Assembly (NCBI GenBank): GCA_037951165.1
Contig: JBBDHG010000098.1
Coordinates: forward strand, 1,098,001 to 1,162,000
DNA from: Lophius americanus
Lineage: Eukaryota; Chordata; Actinopteri; Lophiiformes; Lophiidae
Direction of reading: 5' to 3'
DNA length: 64,000 nucleotides
How positions within the stretch are numbered: the first letter of the stretch is position 1; every line of letters starts with the position of its first letter. A model generated the notes under the pieces. It had not been told where the DNA came from, did not search any database, and worked only from the letters and a program-made list of their open reading frames with translations. The position numbers and the translations under genes were made by a program. Positions 51,595 to 63,339 of the stretch are shown piece by piece.

Positions 51595-51814
51595 TGCCTT
51601 TATTAGTACCACAATGGGGAAATTGCAAATCAGCTGTCGACCTCTGTCATGACATCAAAAACATTCTAATTAGCAGAATTAAACATTCAGCTGCTGTTGT
51701 AGACGAGATTTCTTCCTTGGCTGACAATGTTTTTTGTTTCTTTTTTGGCCGTTTTTAGACTTAAGAAAAATTCAGCAATATTTAAATGGTATTGGATGCA
51801 GTTTCTTTAGTTGA

Positions 51815-51828
51815 CCAGAGGGTGGCGG
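51815..51828 (+). promoter_or_regulatory. CTCF-like motif upstream of irag2
   Basis: CCAGAGGGTGGCGG matches the published CTCF core (CCASYAGRKGGCRS) at 12 of 14 positions by eye. It lies between the minus-strand bcat fragment and the plus-strand irag2 promoter, where a boundary site would be plausible. This is motif resemblance only. Confidence 0.3.
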
Positions 51829-51844
51829 TGTTGCCTAATTTAAA

Positions 51845-51985
51845 GAGCCGCTCTGAAAGTTTTAGCTCGCGCTGTCTGACGCGTTGAGTTTCACATCAAC
51901 GGCTGTGCGCGTGTCCTGCAAAAGCGCCCGCACAGGTGGACAAACATTTCGTCGTGGATGTTTGTACATTTACAAGCTTAACAAG
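51845..51985 (+). promoter_or_regulatory. irag2: Probable irag2 promoter and 5' UTR exon 1
   Basis: A local CpG-dense patch (several CGCG and GCGC steps) stands out from the AT-rich surroundings and ends in a good donor, ACAAG/GTAACA, with the GT at 51986. The next acceptor downstream is the coding exon at 52540, giving a 554-bp intron. No ATG-started frame is needed in it, so a non-coding first exon is the simplest reading. The transcription start is not determined. A CTCF-like core lies just upstream at 51815-51828. Confidence 0.5.
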
Positions 51986-52539
51986 GTAACAGAAACTATC
52001 CCTCTGTTTTAAAAGTATATATTTAAGGGATTAAAACTCCATGTGGGTAATTTCTAAAAGATGGTGTTTAGGTTTTTATGAAGATAAATCTTCGCTCAAG
52101 TGGCTAGGAGAGCTGAAAAATCACTAGCAGTGTGACTCTTGTGATGTAATGCTTCTGTTTCTGCTAAGTGATTGCATATTGGTAATTTACACTGTAAAGA
52201 AGTAAATTGTGATATCTGGTTAAAAAATTATTTGAATTGTTGGTAGTTTCACTAGCGAAGATGAGATTTAGTGTTTATTTAATTGATTGCTTCGTTTGTA
52301 CACCTGTTGCCGAAGCAGTTGATTCCTTGTCTGTTTGTAATTTGAACACGTCTCTAAATCTTCTCCCATAAATGAGCTATCACTTCAAATCTTCCCTCCC
52401 ACAAATGCCAATATAACAAGATAATCACTTATATTCACGTCATCTTTCAGTGGTTATATTGTTATGGGTTATCTGTGTAGTTCTAGTGTACTTTCTCCAT
52501 TTGATAAAGTTGCATTGAAGGATTTTCTGCCTCTCTCAG

Positions 52540-53258
52540 ACGTCACCCCTTCCTCAGCCAGCACTGCACCCCTGCCACCAGCAGCATGGACTTTTACACG
52601 CCAGTGCCGAATCGTCGTCACAATCCTGTGGACAGCATCTGCCGCAAACTGCAGACTATTCAGTGGCGTGGTGACCGAGAACCTAATTCCCCATTCCAGA
52701 TTCCCAAAGTCTCGACCAGCAGTTACGACAGCCCACAGTCTGGCCTCAGGCACAACCTGGAAGCGATCCTGAATAAAGGGGCCCTCCACAGAGAAGAGGG
52801 GAAGAGCTTGAAAGGGAAGGCAATGGGTGCACCAAACTCTGCAGCTTCCCAAAGGAGCCACATGGGCCCTTCTCCTCCTCTATCGACCCCTTTCACCCCA
52901 GCATTCAGTCTACCCACACCGACCAATGTCACTTACACCATCACTAGCACTTTGGGAGAGAGGAGAGGTGCTGATGGGAGTGATATTAAACCCGTCAAGA
53001 AATGGCAGAGGTATTGTTCGACGCCAACGGTACAATCTAAAGAATCCCCTTACTTTACATTCACACGAGGACCCCAGTCGGTGCAGCCTGAGAGCGAGGG
53101 GCCGAGCAGGAACTCATCCCTGAGTCGTACTTTCACTCCAAAGAAAGACACTCTCTCCTATGACCTGAACTTCTGCTCGGCGGATAGAGGGAACTTGACA
53201 GAATGTGAGCTCCCCTACCCAGCTCTCGTTGTGAAGAGACTGTCCATGGGAGATGGAG
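52540..53258 (+). CDS. irag2: irag2 first coding exon, disordered N-terminal region
   Basis: The acceptor is a pyrimidine-rich tract ending CTCTCTCAG at 52539. The first 46 nt are 5' UTR and ATG is at 52586. The exon encodes about 224 residues rich in Ser, Pro, Thr and Arg, which suggests disorder. Near the start is the box RRHNPVDSICRKLQTIQW (residues 9-26), which I recognise from the LRMP/IRAG family. The donor is GTAGGC at 53259; reading on into the intron meets a stop after eight more codons. The ATG is the first in the exon and sits just upstream of the family box, so it is the preferred start. The last base begins a glycine codon completed in the exon at 54924. Confidence 0.85.
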
Positions 53259-56200
53259 GTAGGCGAGGGGCAGCTACTGTTTAGCTAAGGTGTGCAGGTT
53301 TTTGTAGCAGCATACCTATAGGGAACACAAAACATGAAGTTTGCATGGATTTTTGAAGTAGTAAAAAAAAAAGCTTTTTATCTAGCTTTCCATTCACAGA
53401 TAAGTAAAGTGTGCTGGTGAAACCTCTGGAGTAAGCTTGCAAGTGCACCTTGAGTTAATCTATATTTTATATGCACAAAAACAACTATATCAAATCAAAG
53501 CTGATTCTTGCCGTTAAGGATCTAGCCTGGAAGAGTTACGTCTAGGGATAATATGTTACTTTCTAAACCATTTTTATTTCTTAGAATGAGGGAATAGGAC
53601 ACCATATGTAATTTATTAATGACGGACCGATATTTCTCAATCATACATGTTGTCAATAGTTAAATTTGGAAGCAATAAAAAGTCTGTCCTTGTGTCTCCA
53701 AAGAGTGGGATCACAGGATCACTTGAGTCTGTGTAGGTGGTAGATTAAAAAGACAACCATGATAATCTCATCCATTGTAAAATCTTGCCCACTATTTACC
53801 ATGCAAATATTTCATCATATGAATGGACTTGAAGCAAGCTTTAAGCTAATAGTTATGTCTATTTTTTTGCATATGGTCTTGATGCTTGTTTGCAAGAAAT
53901 TTGAAAAAATATAAATTCATCAGACATGTTTTGGACTTTGTGGAAGAGGTGGCACATATCGCGATGCATTCCCTTAAACAAAGCTGGTTTGCAGTCCATA
54001 CGAACAAAACTGTTTGCTGAAGGATGTATAACGCACAAAGCTTTAAAATATACTAATAAAAACATAAATAAATATATTTAGGTCCCAAAATCCAGAACAA
54101 AAACACTGGTCTTGACATGGGGGTTGTAGAAAAATTATTGACTCCCACTATTCTGGATTACAGATTTCCTAAGCGTCACACCAAATTCATCCTGGGTCCT
54201 TTTTAAATTAAGAATTTGTTTTGGTTTTAATATGTGCCCTGTTCTGTCCTGTGTCTCAAACATTCATTATTATATCACTGAAAAGTAATTGCCAGACTGC
54301 AGATCCTTCGTGTTAACACGATAACTGATAAACAATACTACGGTTCATTTTGAAATTTTATACCCACATAGACTTGCGAGGAAGAATTACATTGATTTTG
54401 GGAAAGGGCGGTTGTATATTTACGACATTAGGGGGAGCTTAATCTCCCAAATTTTTGTGGCAAACAATTTCTTAGACTAGTCTATATTTAATGAATTTGT
54501 GAATATCATATTCTACTCCTTAGGGGGGAACTTTTTATGAAAAATACTGTGCATATAACTTCACATTTAATTTGAGGAGTCAAATCAAAGTGATTGTACA
54601 ACGCAGTGGATTGAGGACTTTTTTGGGATGTTCCTTTGTTGTCGGGGACGACCGCAAAGGCCTAGTTTCTGCTTGTATTTACATGCTCCATATCACTAAA
54701 TTGAAGTACAATTCTTCAAATTACCACATAATTAACAAAAACTTCTCTGTCATTGCACATTGAGTGGGAATAAAAGACTAATTGGGCCTCAGAGCTAGTT
54801 CAAGCCCCTAACTAGCTTGCCATTTTATAGGTGATTAGGCTATAAATCCATTAGTTTCTGCTGTGCCCCGGGTAAAATGTATCATGTGATTGCTTTGCTT
54901 TGTTTGTGGTAATTCATTCTCAGGATCCTCGCTGGCATCTGAAAACAGAAAAGAGAATATGTCAGAAATCAGTCTCATCTGTGAAGAGAATCTTCTTGAT
55001 ACCATCTTCCACGCTTGTGACACCCAACGCCGAGGTACGACATCACAGCTGCACACTCACAGGTTCTCTGATTTGGTCTCACGCTTCAATCTTTTAGATA
55101 GCTGAATGTGACGGCTAAAGATAAATTCTAATTTAGGATTGAAAATCGTTTGGCTGTTTGAGAAGGTAGAAGGTTTTCAGCAGTCACATAACTTAAGCGT
55201 TGTCTCTCAGGCCTCCCAGCACCGACAAAACTGTGTTCCATTTGTCTGTGTAGCTGTTTGTGTTAAGGGACTTGTTTAATGCTGCATCAGATGGGTTCAT
55301 CATGTAATGCAGAAATGAGATATAAATTCTTTAAGGAAGTACAGAAGGTATTATGGCAATTTGTGTTTTCCTAATTATTAACCCTTTAATGTCCTGCTCA
55401 ACCATTTTGGGTCACCCTTTCTTACTAGATAATGTTTGCCACCTGACTGAACCTATTTATCTGACCCAATGGCAGCGTAGACTCTATACCCTATATAGTA
55501 AGGGGCCAGTCATGGAGCCCTGAGGGACAACATAGGCCAAAGGGGGCCAAACAATTTGTCATATTATGGTAAATTTAAAATGTGTAAATTGCATCCAAAA
55601 TAAATACATTTTTCGAAGAAATTATTTTTCTGTAGTTTTTTTTTTTTACTTGGTGAGGACATTAGAGGATAATTTTTTTCCCCCACTTTATTCACCAGGA
55701 AGGTCACATCATTATTGACAGTCTTTTGTAACCAGTTACTTAAAAAGTCCGTCCTGATTCTTTCACTTTATTTCCTAATCTTTCCTTCAGGGAAAGCTCT
55801 GAAGAGGTATAAAGTATCCAGGGATGAGAGATTTTTATTCTTGTTACTTGCAGGTAAGGTCTACGTGTCTCATATTGTGGACTACCTGCGGCACACCACC
55901 AGTCGCAGCTCAGAGGACAGCGGACTGGAAGAACTTTGCAACATGCTCGATCCAGAACACAAGGACGTCTCCATTGACCTGGACACGTATCATGCCGTCA
56001 TGAGGGAGTGGATTGATGACTGCCGTAACAATGGGTACTGAAAAGCAGAAAAAATGAATTATTTATCTGGCATTATTCCAGAGTAGTGTGAATTAGAGTT
56101 TTTGCATCAATCTTAACTCCAGGGGAATCAATCCTGGTTAATCTATATGTGCGCTAAAATAGACTGCTCTCAGCCGCTTGACCAGTCCTGTGGTTTCTTT

Positions 56201-59200
56201 GTAACTTGTATGAGGAAAGAGACTCTGATTTCCTTTGAGTTATGCAAGTATATAGTTGTGTGGGTGGGAAATGCATCAGATGGAAGACAACTACTGATTT
56301 ATTTACCCCAAACCGCGTTGGACTTCTGTTCTGCCTCAGCATCTTTTGCACCTTTTTCTTTTGTCACCTCTTACCTTCTGCTCAAGTTTGATGAGACACG
56401 GATGGAGGCTTTGAATTTAAAGTCAAAATCCATTGACGTGTCAAATGAATCGGGGCCGCACCAGCTGGTGAGCTCTCTTTGCAGGGCAACCAGGGTCTGT
56501 TTACATCACGTGGACGATTACGTAATAAGCAGAGTGCTCTTGTTGGAGCACATTGAACCAGGAATCACAAATCAAACTGTTCAACAAATCAAAAAAACAA
56601 CACGTGTTCAGGAGGGTATAAGAAACTGCACTGTGCACGACAGCTGATCGTGCACATTTTGAGGCTTATTTTCTCTCTATTTTGCATCAGGGAAGAGACA
56701 ACCGACGACGTCACCCAGGACTCAGTCAAACTGAAAGACAGCCTGGCTGGTTTGTATGGATGTGATAATTTTATTTCTACACAAAATCAAGTTTGACACT
56801 GTGGGATTTAAATTATGCAGTATGTTTAAGATAGGATCTGTGTTTGTTTTTAGCCAAGCGGTCCATGCTGCTCAATTTGACCTCGGGAAGCCTGGAGGCC
56901 TTTGGAGGAGATGCATCCAGAGCAGAGTTGTAAGTGATTTGTGTGAGAATCAGTGATGGTACCTCTGTTTTTGAAAAGAGTCATCACCATGACTTTATTT
57001 GTGTGTATGACTAGCCACACCTAAACGTATGATTCATGAAGCTCAAGGTTAAAACTGATCTGACTTTGAATTGTGTCCCCAGTAACTTACAGGATAGCGA
57101 TAATGTTATATCACTGTGAATATGTAAATGGAAACTGCATTCGGCCATTCTCTCAATTTGGATCTTGCCGCTGTTAGAGCTCCCCAACTTTTTAATAATG
57201 ACAAAATTAAATAACAGCTGGTGTCAAGAAGTGAAGTTTAAGTTCTGCTTCAAGACCAAATACTTCGAAATCCGACTATTAACCTTGACATCCACTTGTA
57301 AACAGTGTATTTGCTAATATTGTTAATTTATTTTTCATTGCTAACCATTAAGTAAAACACCAAATCCACCAAAAAGTGAAATTTCATCTGTATGGACCAG
57401 TTGTTACTGCAATTATCTGATTTTACGTTGTGTCTTGGCAAGTAAATTAGGTCTCCATCCTGATATTGGTGGAAATAGTTTTGTATCAAAGTACACTAAA
57501 TAGCACAATGACATGTTTTGGTCTGTCTGTCTGTGTGTTTTGTTTATCTTTTCTAGTGAGACATCAGAGCTGGTGTATTGTGTCACTGACCTTCAGATGA
57601 GCAACCAAAAGCTCCAAGAGGAGGTGAAGAAGCTGAAGCAGGTGGTGGAGAACATGGAGGACAGCAACCAGAAGTTGTTAGAGGAGAACGAGGAGCTGCG
57701 TAATCAGGCCAGGGTGTAAGATGCAGCAGTGTGCAAGTAAACAACACAGATTTGTAGCACTGGTTTGATTTATTTTTGTTTGCCATCTTGCACAGTAACC
57801 AGCAGCTGGCCCAGAAAGAGAAGATGCTGAAGGAGGAGGTGGAGGAGATGAAGGCCACTCTGAGCTGTACGGAGGAGGGCAGAGCTCGTGCCTCTGCACA
57901 CAGCATATATGTGGTTAGTTGCACTCAGGTGCCAGAATAGAATCTTTAAAAATGCACTTGCATACTAAACTGTAAGCAGATGGTGCAAATCTTTCTAGTT
58001 ACAAGGGTTTGACTTAGTAATGTTTAAATATCATAGCTTAAATATTTTCAATCAATAGTCAGAAGGATCAACTGTTTCTTTCTCCATTTTAATTCATATA
58101 TTAAGTCTAGCCTGACAAAGTAAGGACAGTAACCTGAATTACTTCATGTAACTGATAATTTGTCTTGTTTTTGTGGCAATGCAGGAATTAAATAACACGG
58201 TAACAGCCAAGTAAACATCATTGGCCAGTGAATTCTGTAGAAGTTCTGTTTTGTACATTTTTGGCAGCATGCCAACTTTAAAAAAAAAGTAAGAATAATA
58301 TCGTACCATGCTTTTCAACGAGAAAATGTTTGACTTCATTACAAAAATGGTTGATCCATGGTTGTTCAAAGCCTATGATTTAACAGCGTTCACGCCCATG
58401 GAAAGTATGTATTTAATTTTTAAATTTTAAAGAAATTGTCATAACTACTCATATCCTTTTACAGGCTGATCTTAGGATCTTTGATAGACTTGTTGCTGTG
58501 CCAGAGAGGAAAGTCAGTGAGAGCTTGTACTGATTGTCTTTCTTCTTTGTAGGAGAAAGAAAACCAGAATCTCATTGCCAAGATTGCTTCCCTTCAGGAA
58601 GAGGTATATCATTGTCCAAAGAGGACTTTTGTCAGCGTGATTGACAGCAAAATCAATGACGAGACTTCAAAAGCATTCCGTAGTGCTAATCCAATCCTAG
58701 ATATCTTGTGAAGAATATATTGCTATACTTTTCAAAGTAGGATGTCACTTACTACGGTTGTTTTTAAGAACTTTAAGGTCACCATGGAGGTGGAGGATTT
58801 TCAGAGAAGAATAGCAGAGCTGTGGGACATTAACGCTGACCTTCAGGTATCTTTGCTGGCTGGTATTTTTTATTTTAAATCTGCATTATTACATCGCTTC
58901 TCTGCCCATCTTCACTCCTAATAAATTGTCCTTTTAATTTTCATATCGTGTTGCCATCAGTATTTTTTGCTTGCTTAGGCTTGTTTGCTGACAAAATCAC
59001 ATTTGAATTGTAAATAGGTCTTTATGGGCAACTAGAAATTGTGTTGACTATTTTGCCGTTGTACTGTGCCTTTTTCATGTTATGTAACGGTCATTTCTCT
59101 CTCAGGTGCAGATTCACTCTTTTGATGCTATTGTAAGCGAAAAGGAAGCTGTGATACTGGAGGTCAGTGCCATGTTTTCCTTTATTCATTTTACCTTGCT

Positions 59201-62200
59201 ATTTTTGGAAGTTCTGAGTTTCTTAAATCCATTCAGTAGGCATTTTCTTTTTGCTGAACAGTGATCACAAACGGTTCTTGTCCTTTTACCCATTCTCTAC
59301 AGAGAGGCAGACAGATAAATGAGCTTAAGTCAGCAGTGGAGGAATACTCATCCATCACAGAGGTCAGTGTTTGAACTTTGCATTCCATCATTTAGATTCT
59401 CACTGATGCTCCTTTACTCTTTTGGTATGTTCATGATATCTTTGTTTCTTCCTCATGCCATAGCATACATTTTACATGCATCTCACAAACCATTTGGTGT
59501 AGATCCACCTACACATTTTTGAGATAAAAAGTGATTACAGAGAAGGTAGGAGTGATCTCTCAGCAAGTCTGTGAGATCTAAGCAAAAGATTCAAAATTGA
59601 AGAAGCTTTATTTTTCAATTCTTCAGTTATGTACCAGATGTTTAGATAATCGAAAACAGTTTCTGACAGCACGACGGTGCCAAAGTATTAAAGCACTAAA
59701 AGCCCTGTGCATCCTGAGTATCCAAAGAAAGGAAAATTAGATGTCAAAAGTAATATTTAAATTAAAGAAAATGGTAAAAGGTAATAATAGGATTACAAAT
59801 ATTGACTGAAGGAAGGGATTATAATTGAAATTTTAATTGGCACCCCACATCAGACCGTTTTCCTCCATAACCAGTATTACCTTCTCTGGTCACAACATTC
59901 CCCTTTCTTCATCAGTCACCAACCTCGGCGTAAGATTTGACCCTGAACTCACTATTGCATCCCACATCAAACACAAACACGCCTTTCATCATCTCAGAAA
60001 TATTTCCAAACTCCGTTCTTCACTCCCCTTGAGTGATGCTGAAAAGCTGGTCCAAGCGTTTGTCTCCTCCAGACTGGATTACTGTAACGCGCTTTTCATC
60101 GGGATCCCTGATAAAAGTCTTCAAAGGCTTCAGTATGTTCAAAACAGTGCTGCAAGAATCCTGATGAGTTCTTAAACACAAACACATCACCCCCGTTCTT
60201 CATTCACTTCATTGGCTTCCCATCTCCACCAGGATTGATTATAAGATCTCTCTCCTCACTCACCAGTGTATCCATGGTAACCCCCTACCTGAAAGAACTA
60301 CTCACCCCACTGACCTCAACACGATCCCTCCGTTCTACCCACTCATACCGCCTCCTCCTTCCCCGGACTAAGCTCAGCACCATTGGTGATCGGGCCTTCT
60401 GCTCTGCTACCCCTCGTCTGTGGGATGCCCTCCCTGACCATCTGAGGGCTCCACAGACGACTGACACATTCAAAAAAGGACTTAAAACTTTCCTTTTTAG
60501 CAGAACCTATAACTTTAATTAACATTGCTGCTTTTTGGTCAGGCTTTTATATAGTTATTTATTTTTTATTGATGCTTTTATCTGCTTTTACTTTGTAGCA
60601 CTTTGAGATTTGATCCAAATGTAAAGTGCATTATAAATTAAATGTATTATTATTATTATTTTATTTACCCTTATCTAACTGATTATTTATGAAAATAATA
60701 CTTCAGAGGTTACATTTGGAAAATCTTGATGCCGATGTCATCACTTCTACTATATACAGAGTTTTGTGCAATGTCTAGTGTTGGTGAACTTATCAGCAGG
60801 TGCGTCTTTGCTGACCAACTGTGGGAATAAAATCACCTGCTTTCACACACATTCCGCGTTGCTGTCAGTTTTGTTATAGTGAGGTAACGTCAAAGTATTT
60901 AGTTGACCTTTTGAATAGCGAATGGGCTGGACTGAGTCATGTTTCTGTTTATTTTAGCTGCTGAGGGCAGACAAGAACAAGCTGGAGAACCAGATGAAGA
61001 TGATGCATCCAGACTTGACGGGGTAAGTAAACCAGCAATAGTTCTGGAACAACAACGTTTGAGATATTGAAGTTTACTTCTACGCTGCTAACTTTAACAT
61101 TTTTTATTTAAACTTTTTCGTACAAATAAATACTCTTAGCAACATGGCAAGTCTTGATCTGCCCATTATTGCCTCTTCTCATTATTGTGTTTTTTTCCCT
61201 TATCTATCTCTTTACCCTGATCAGTGCTGGTCTGTCCCTGTCAGTGGCCTACAGGTTAAACCAGAGCACGTCAGGATCTCTCCAGACAGAACTGGCTCTG
61301 GCACAGTCACCACTGGAGGTCCGCACTCCCTTACTCTTCATGTGCTTTCCACTTTTCTTTTCTTTTTCATTACTCTTTGTTTTTCTCTCTGTCTCATATA
61401 TTATAATCTGCCTGCTCCTCCTTTCCTCATTGTGTTCAACATCCTGACAGTGATTTATGTGTAAGCACCGTTTCATTCTCTGGTCTAGTCCGGACGTTGA
61501 TTCATGATCGTTGCTCCTCGTGTCTATTGTCCTAACTGTTATATAAATGTGCTTCCTACAACGATAGGGAATTCACAGCCACAGACACTAGAATTCCTGA
61601 CAATATTTTGTCCTTGGTGATGCAATATATATAATTTTTCTCAGCTAGTATATATCAAAAAAAATGTATTCCTTACCTCTCATGGTCGACCAACAACAAT
61701 AAGACTACAGAAAATTTCAAAAACTTCAAATCATGTACTTTAAGCATACATGAGAGTTAATAAGCAAACATGGATGATTTAATATTTCATAGCTCTGAGA
61801 TTTGCTGTGTTTAAGCTGAGATTTATTTTCCTCCTCTGTAAACCCTTGCAGTAGAAGAGATAATGTTATAGTCCACTGAAACTCAAACTCCACACTAGAG
61901 ATGCCATGTTCGACTGTGCATGGCTCTACCCAAATGCAGTTATTTCATCACACGGATGCAGTTATTAGACATCATGAGTATAATAATAATGATAATAATA
62001 ATACATGACATTGTTCTTCTTTGTCGCTGTGCATATTGGCTGATACTGACACCTACTGTATTTGAATATATGTCAATGCTGTGCTTGTTAAGTCAATAAC
62101 GGCTATTCAACTTTGTATTATGAGCTCGATCTGTAACTTAACTTTCAGCCAATAACTGAGAAGATGAATGCATAGAGGCAGATGATTCATCTCTGGAAAA

Positions 62201-62510
62201 CTTGTTTACCTTCTAAACTCTTATTCAATTTTTATACGAAGCAACATTTGAATATCAGGAGTTCTTCACATATTGTTTGCTCGGCAGAGTCAGCCTATCT
62301 GTATTAATCATATTTAAACAATCTGTTAAAACTCTTTTTTCTAAGTTTGTCTTTCATCTCGTACCCGTCCAGCATGACGCCAATCATTTGTCAAGCATGA
62401 GTCTAGCCTCGCCGCTGGATGAGACGCTGGACAGGGAGGTGTTGTTGATGATGCAGGGACCCAGCCCTGAATACATGGCTCAGGAGTTCAAGAACACCCT
62501 GAACAATCTG
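52586..62510 (+). CDS. irag2: Inositol 1,4,5-trisphosphate receptor associated 2 (LRMP/Jaw1), 3'-incomplete
   Basis: Fourteen coding exons join in one frame: 52586-53258, 54924-55034, 55854-56034, 56691-56749, 56854-56929, 57557-57715, 57796-57913, 58553-58603, 58778-58846, 59106-59162, 59303-59362, 60958-61022, 61225-61318, 62373-62510. The total is 1911 nt, 637 codons, without a stop. All borders are AG/GT and the phases agree. The family (LRMP/Jaw1, IRAG1, KASH5) consists of ER or outer-nuclear-membrane coiled-coil proteins; LRMP binds IP3 receptors and is tail-anchored, and zebrafish lrmp (futile cycle) acts in pronuclear congression. Seen here: an N-terminal box with HNPVDSICRKLQTIQ, a degenerate EF-hand-like domain at about residues 236-321, and a coiled coil at about 367-560. 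No membrane segment is reached, so the C-terminal exon or exons lie downstream or are unrecognised. Naming rests on remembered family resemblance plus the neighbouring bcat1; IRAG1 is the alternative. The donors after 57913 and 61318 are the weakest borders. Confidence 0.88.
54300..54680 (+). repeat. Dispersed repeat DR1, copy I, in irag2 intron
   Basis: GATCCTTCGTGTTAACACGA, TTATACCCACATAGACTTGC, GATTTTGGGAAAGGGCGGTT, ACATTAGGGGGAGCTTAATC and TTAATTTGAGGAGTCAAATC, ending at GTCGGGGACGACCGCAAAGG. The 5' block is the most complete in the window. Confidence 0.8.
54924..56034 (+). CDS. irag2: irag2 EF-hand-like domain exons
   Basis: Two exons, 54924-55034 and 55854-56034, encode about residues 225-321. 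The segment LLDTIFHACDTQRRGKVYVS followed by IVDYLRH, then LEELCNMLDP, then DLDTYHAVMREWIDDC has the helix-loop-helix spacing of the EF-hand-like N-terminal domain of KASH5 and LRMP. The first loop (DTQRRGKVYV) lacks most acidic calcium ligands, so calcium binding is doubtful. Both introns are spliced inside glycine codons. The upstream intron (53259-54923) carries a dispersed repeat copy at 54300-54680; the intron between the two exons shows nothing recognisable. Confidence 0.85.
56691..61022 (+). CDS. irag2: irag2 coiled-coil exons
   Basis: Exons from 56691 to 61022 encode residues about 322-560. From the exon at 57557 onward the sequence is a heptad-like coiled coil (for example LQEEVKKLKQVVENMEDSNQ). 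Several exons are in phase 0 and are multiples of three (51, 69, 57, 60 nt), a pattern that lets single exons be skipped without a frameshift. The intron between 59362 and 60958 contains an inserted LINE 3' end (59841-60661). A coiled coil here fits the family role of dimerisation and partner binding on the cytoplasmic side of the ER. Confidence 0.85.
59841..60661 (+). mobile_element. CR1/L2-like LINE, 5'-truncated, in irag2 intron
   Basis: Encodes the C-terminal part of a non-LTR reverse transcriptase: LGVRFDPEL, KLVQAFVSSRLDYCNALF, LQYVQNSAARIL, a LHWLPIST segment, GDRAFCSATPRLWDALPDHL and FKKGLKTFLF. Frameshifts near 60175-60240 break the ORF. It ends with GATTTGATCCAAATGTAAAG and an (ATT)n tail. 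It is on the same strand as irag2, between the exons at 59362 and 60958. Confidence 0.9.
61225..62510 (+). CDS. irag2: irag2 C-terminal region exons (last recognisable)
   Basis: Exons 61225-61318 and 62373-62510 encode about residues 560-637, a Ser/Leu-rich linker. The second exon contains SPLDETLDREVLLMMQGPSP and FKNTLNNL, ends in frame at 62510, and has donor GTAATT. The first has a weak donor (GTCCGC at 61319), so another border or a missed exon in the 1-kb intron is possible. The family's C-terminal membrane anchor is not encoded here. Confidence 0.7.
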
Positions 62511-62798
62511 GTAATTAAATGAGTTTGAAGGCATCTTTGCAACAATCCCATTGTTGTATCAAATTATCGCTTTGAAAATGAACAGTACCCATTCCTTTTT
62601 TAATTAACACAAAAGAAGCATTACATCAGCTGTAGCACAACTAAACAGGCGAGGCCTGATGCGTCTGGAGCCACTCGCTTGTACATGTTGCTAGTCCTAA
62701 GTTACTAAGAACGCAATATTGTTTCTTAACTCTTCAAAACTGTTAAATATATAATATTTATAAACACGCAAAGGACTATTACAGACAACAAAAACGCA

Positions 62799-63111
62799 AA
62801 TTTCTAAACTATAAAATATGTTATGCTATTGCGATATCTGCAGTGGACACTCCTTCCTAGGATATTAAAAATAATAAATAAAACGTTAGAATAAAAAATT
62901 CTAGCGTTGAGTATCCAAAGTTGAAAGGGAAGTGTGAACAAAATTCTAGTGCCGGTGGACTAATCTCAATTTCGACAATTTATTTTTGCCTTAAACAAAC
63001 AATCTTCCGACTTGTACATTTTGGTGTTGCACAACAAATCCATATCCTGGGAAGGAGTGTCCACTGCAGATATCTCCATAGCATACTAACATCTTTTATA
63101 GTTTAGAAATT
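62799..63111. mobile_element. MITE-like element with ~70-bp inverted ends
   Basis: The left arm (about 62799-62866) and right arm (63042-63111) are reverse complements at roughly 90 percent, with a 3-nt indel. Both carry AATTTCTAAACTATAAAA at the outer edge and GATATCTGCAGTGGACACTC further in. The 175-bp centre has no frame. Target-site duplication is unclear. Confidence 0.85.
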
Positions 63112-63339
63112 GACATAATGATCTTATCAACTTCAGATACTCAATGCTGATACTTTCATTTGTCAAGTCTCAATTGCAACAGGCCATTTGGCCATGCATG
63201 TGACCATGATCTCAAACTATGAACGACTAAATATGTTAAATATATTTTTCTTCTATATTCTTTACAGATGTTCGGCTTCCTTATTATTATTCCTTTTTTA
63301 TACCGTTGTACCCCTAATGTATTATTATTATTATTAGTT

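Noticed and set aside
48655..52500. Upstream bcat1 exons including the lysine exon
   Set aside because: No minus-strand segment resembling the expected GTGDCKMGG or earlier motifs was found by eye; a translated search should confirm.
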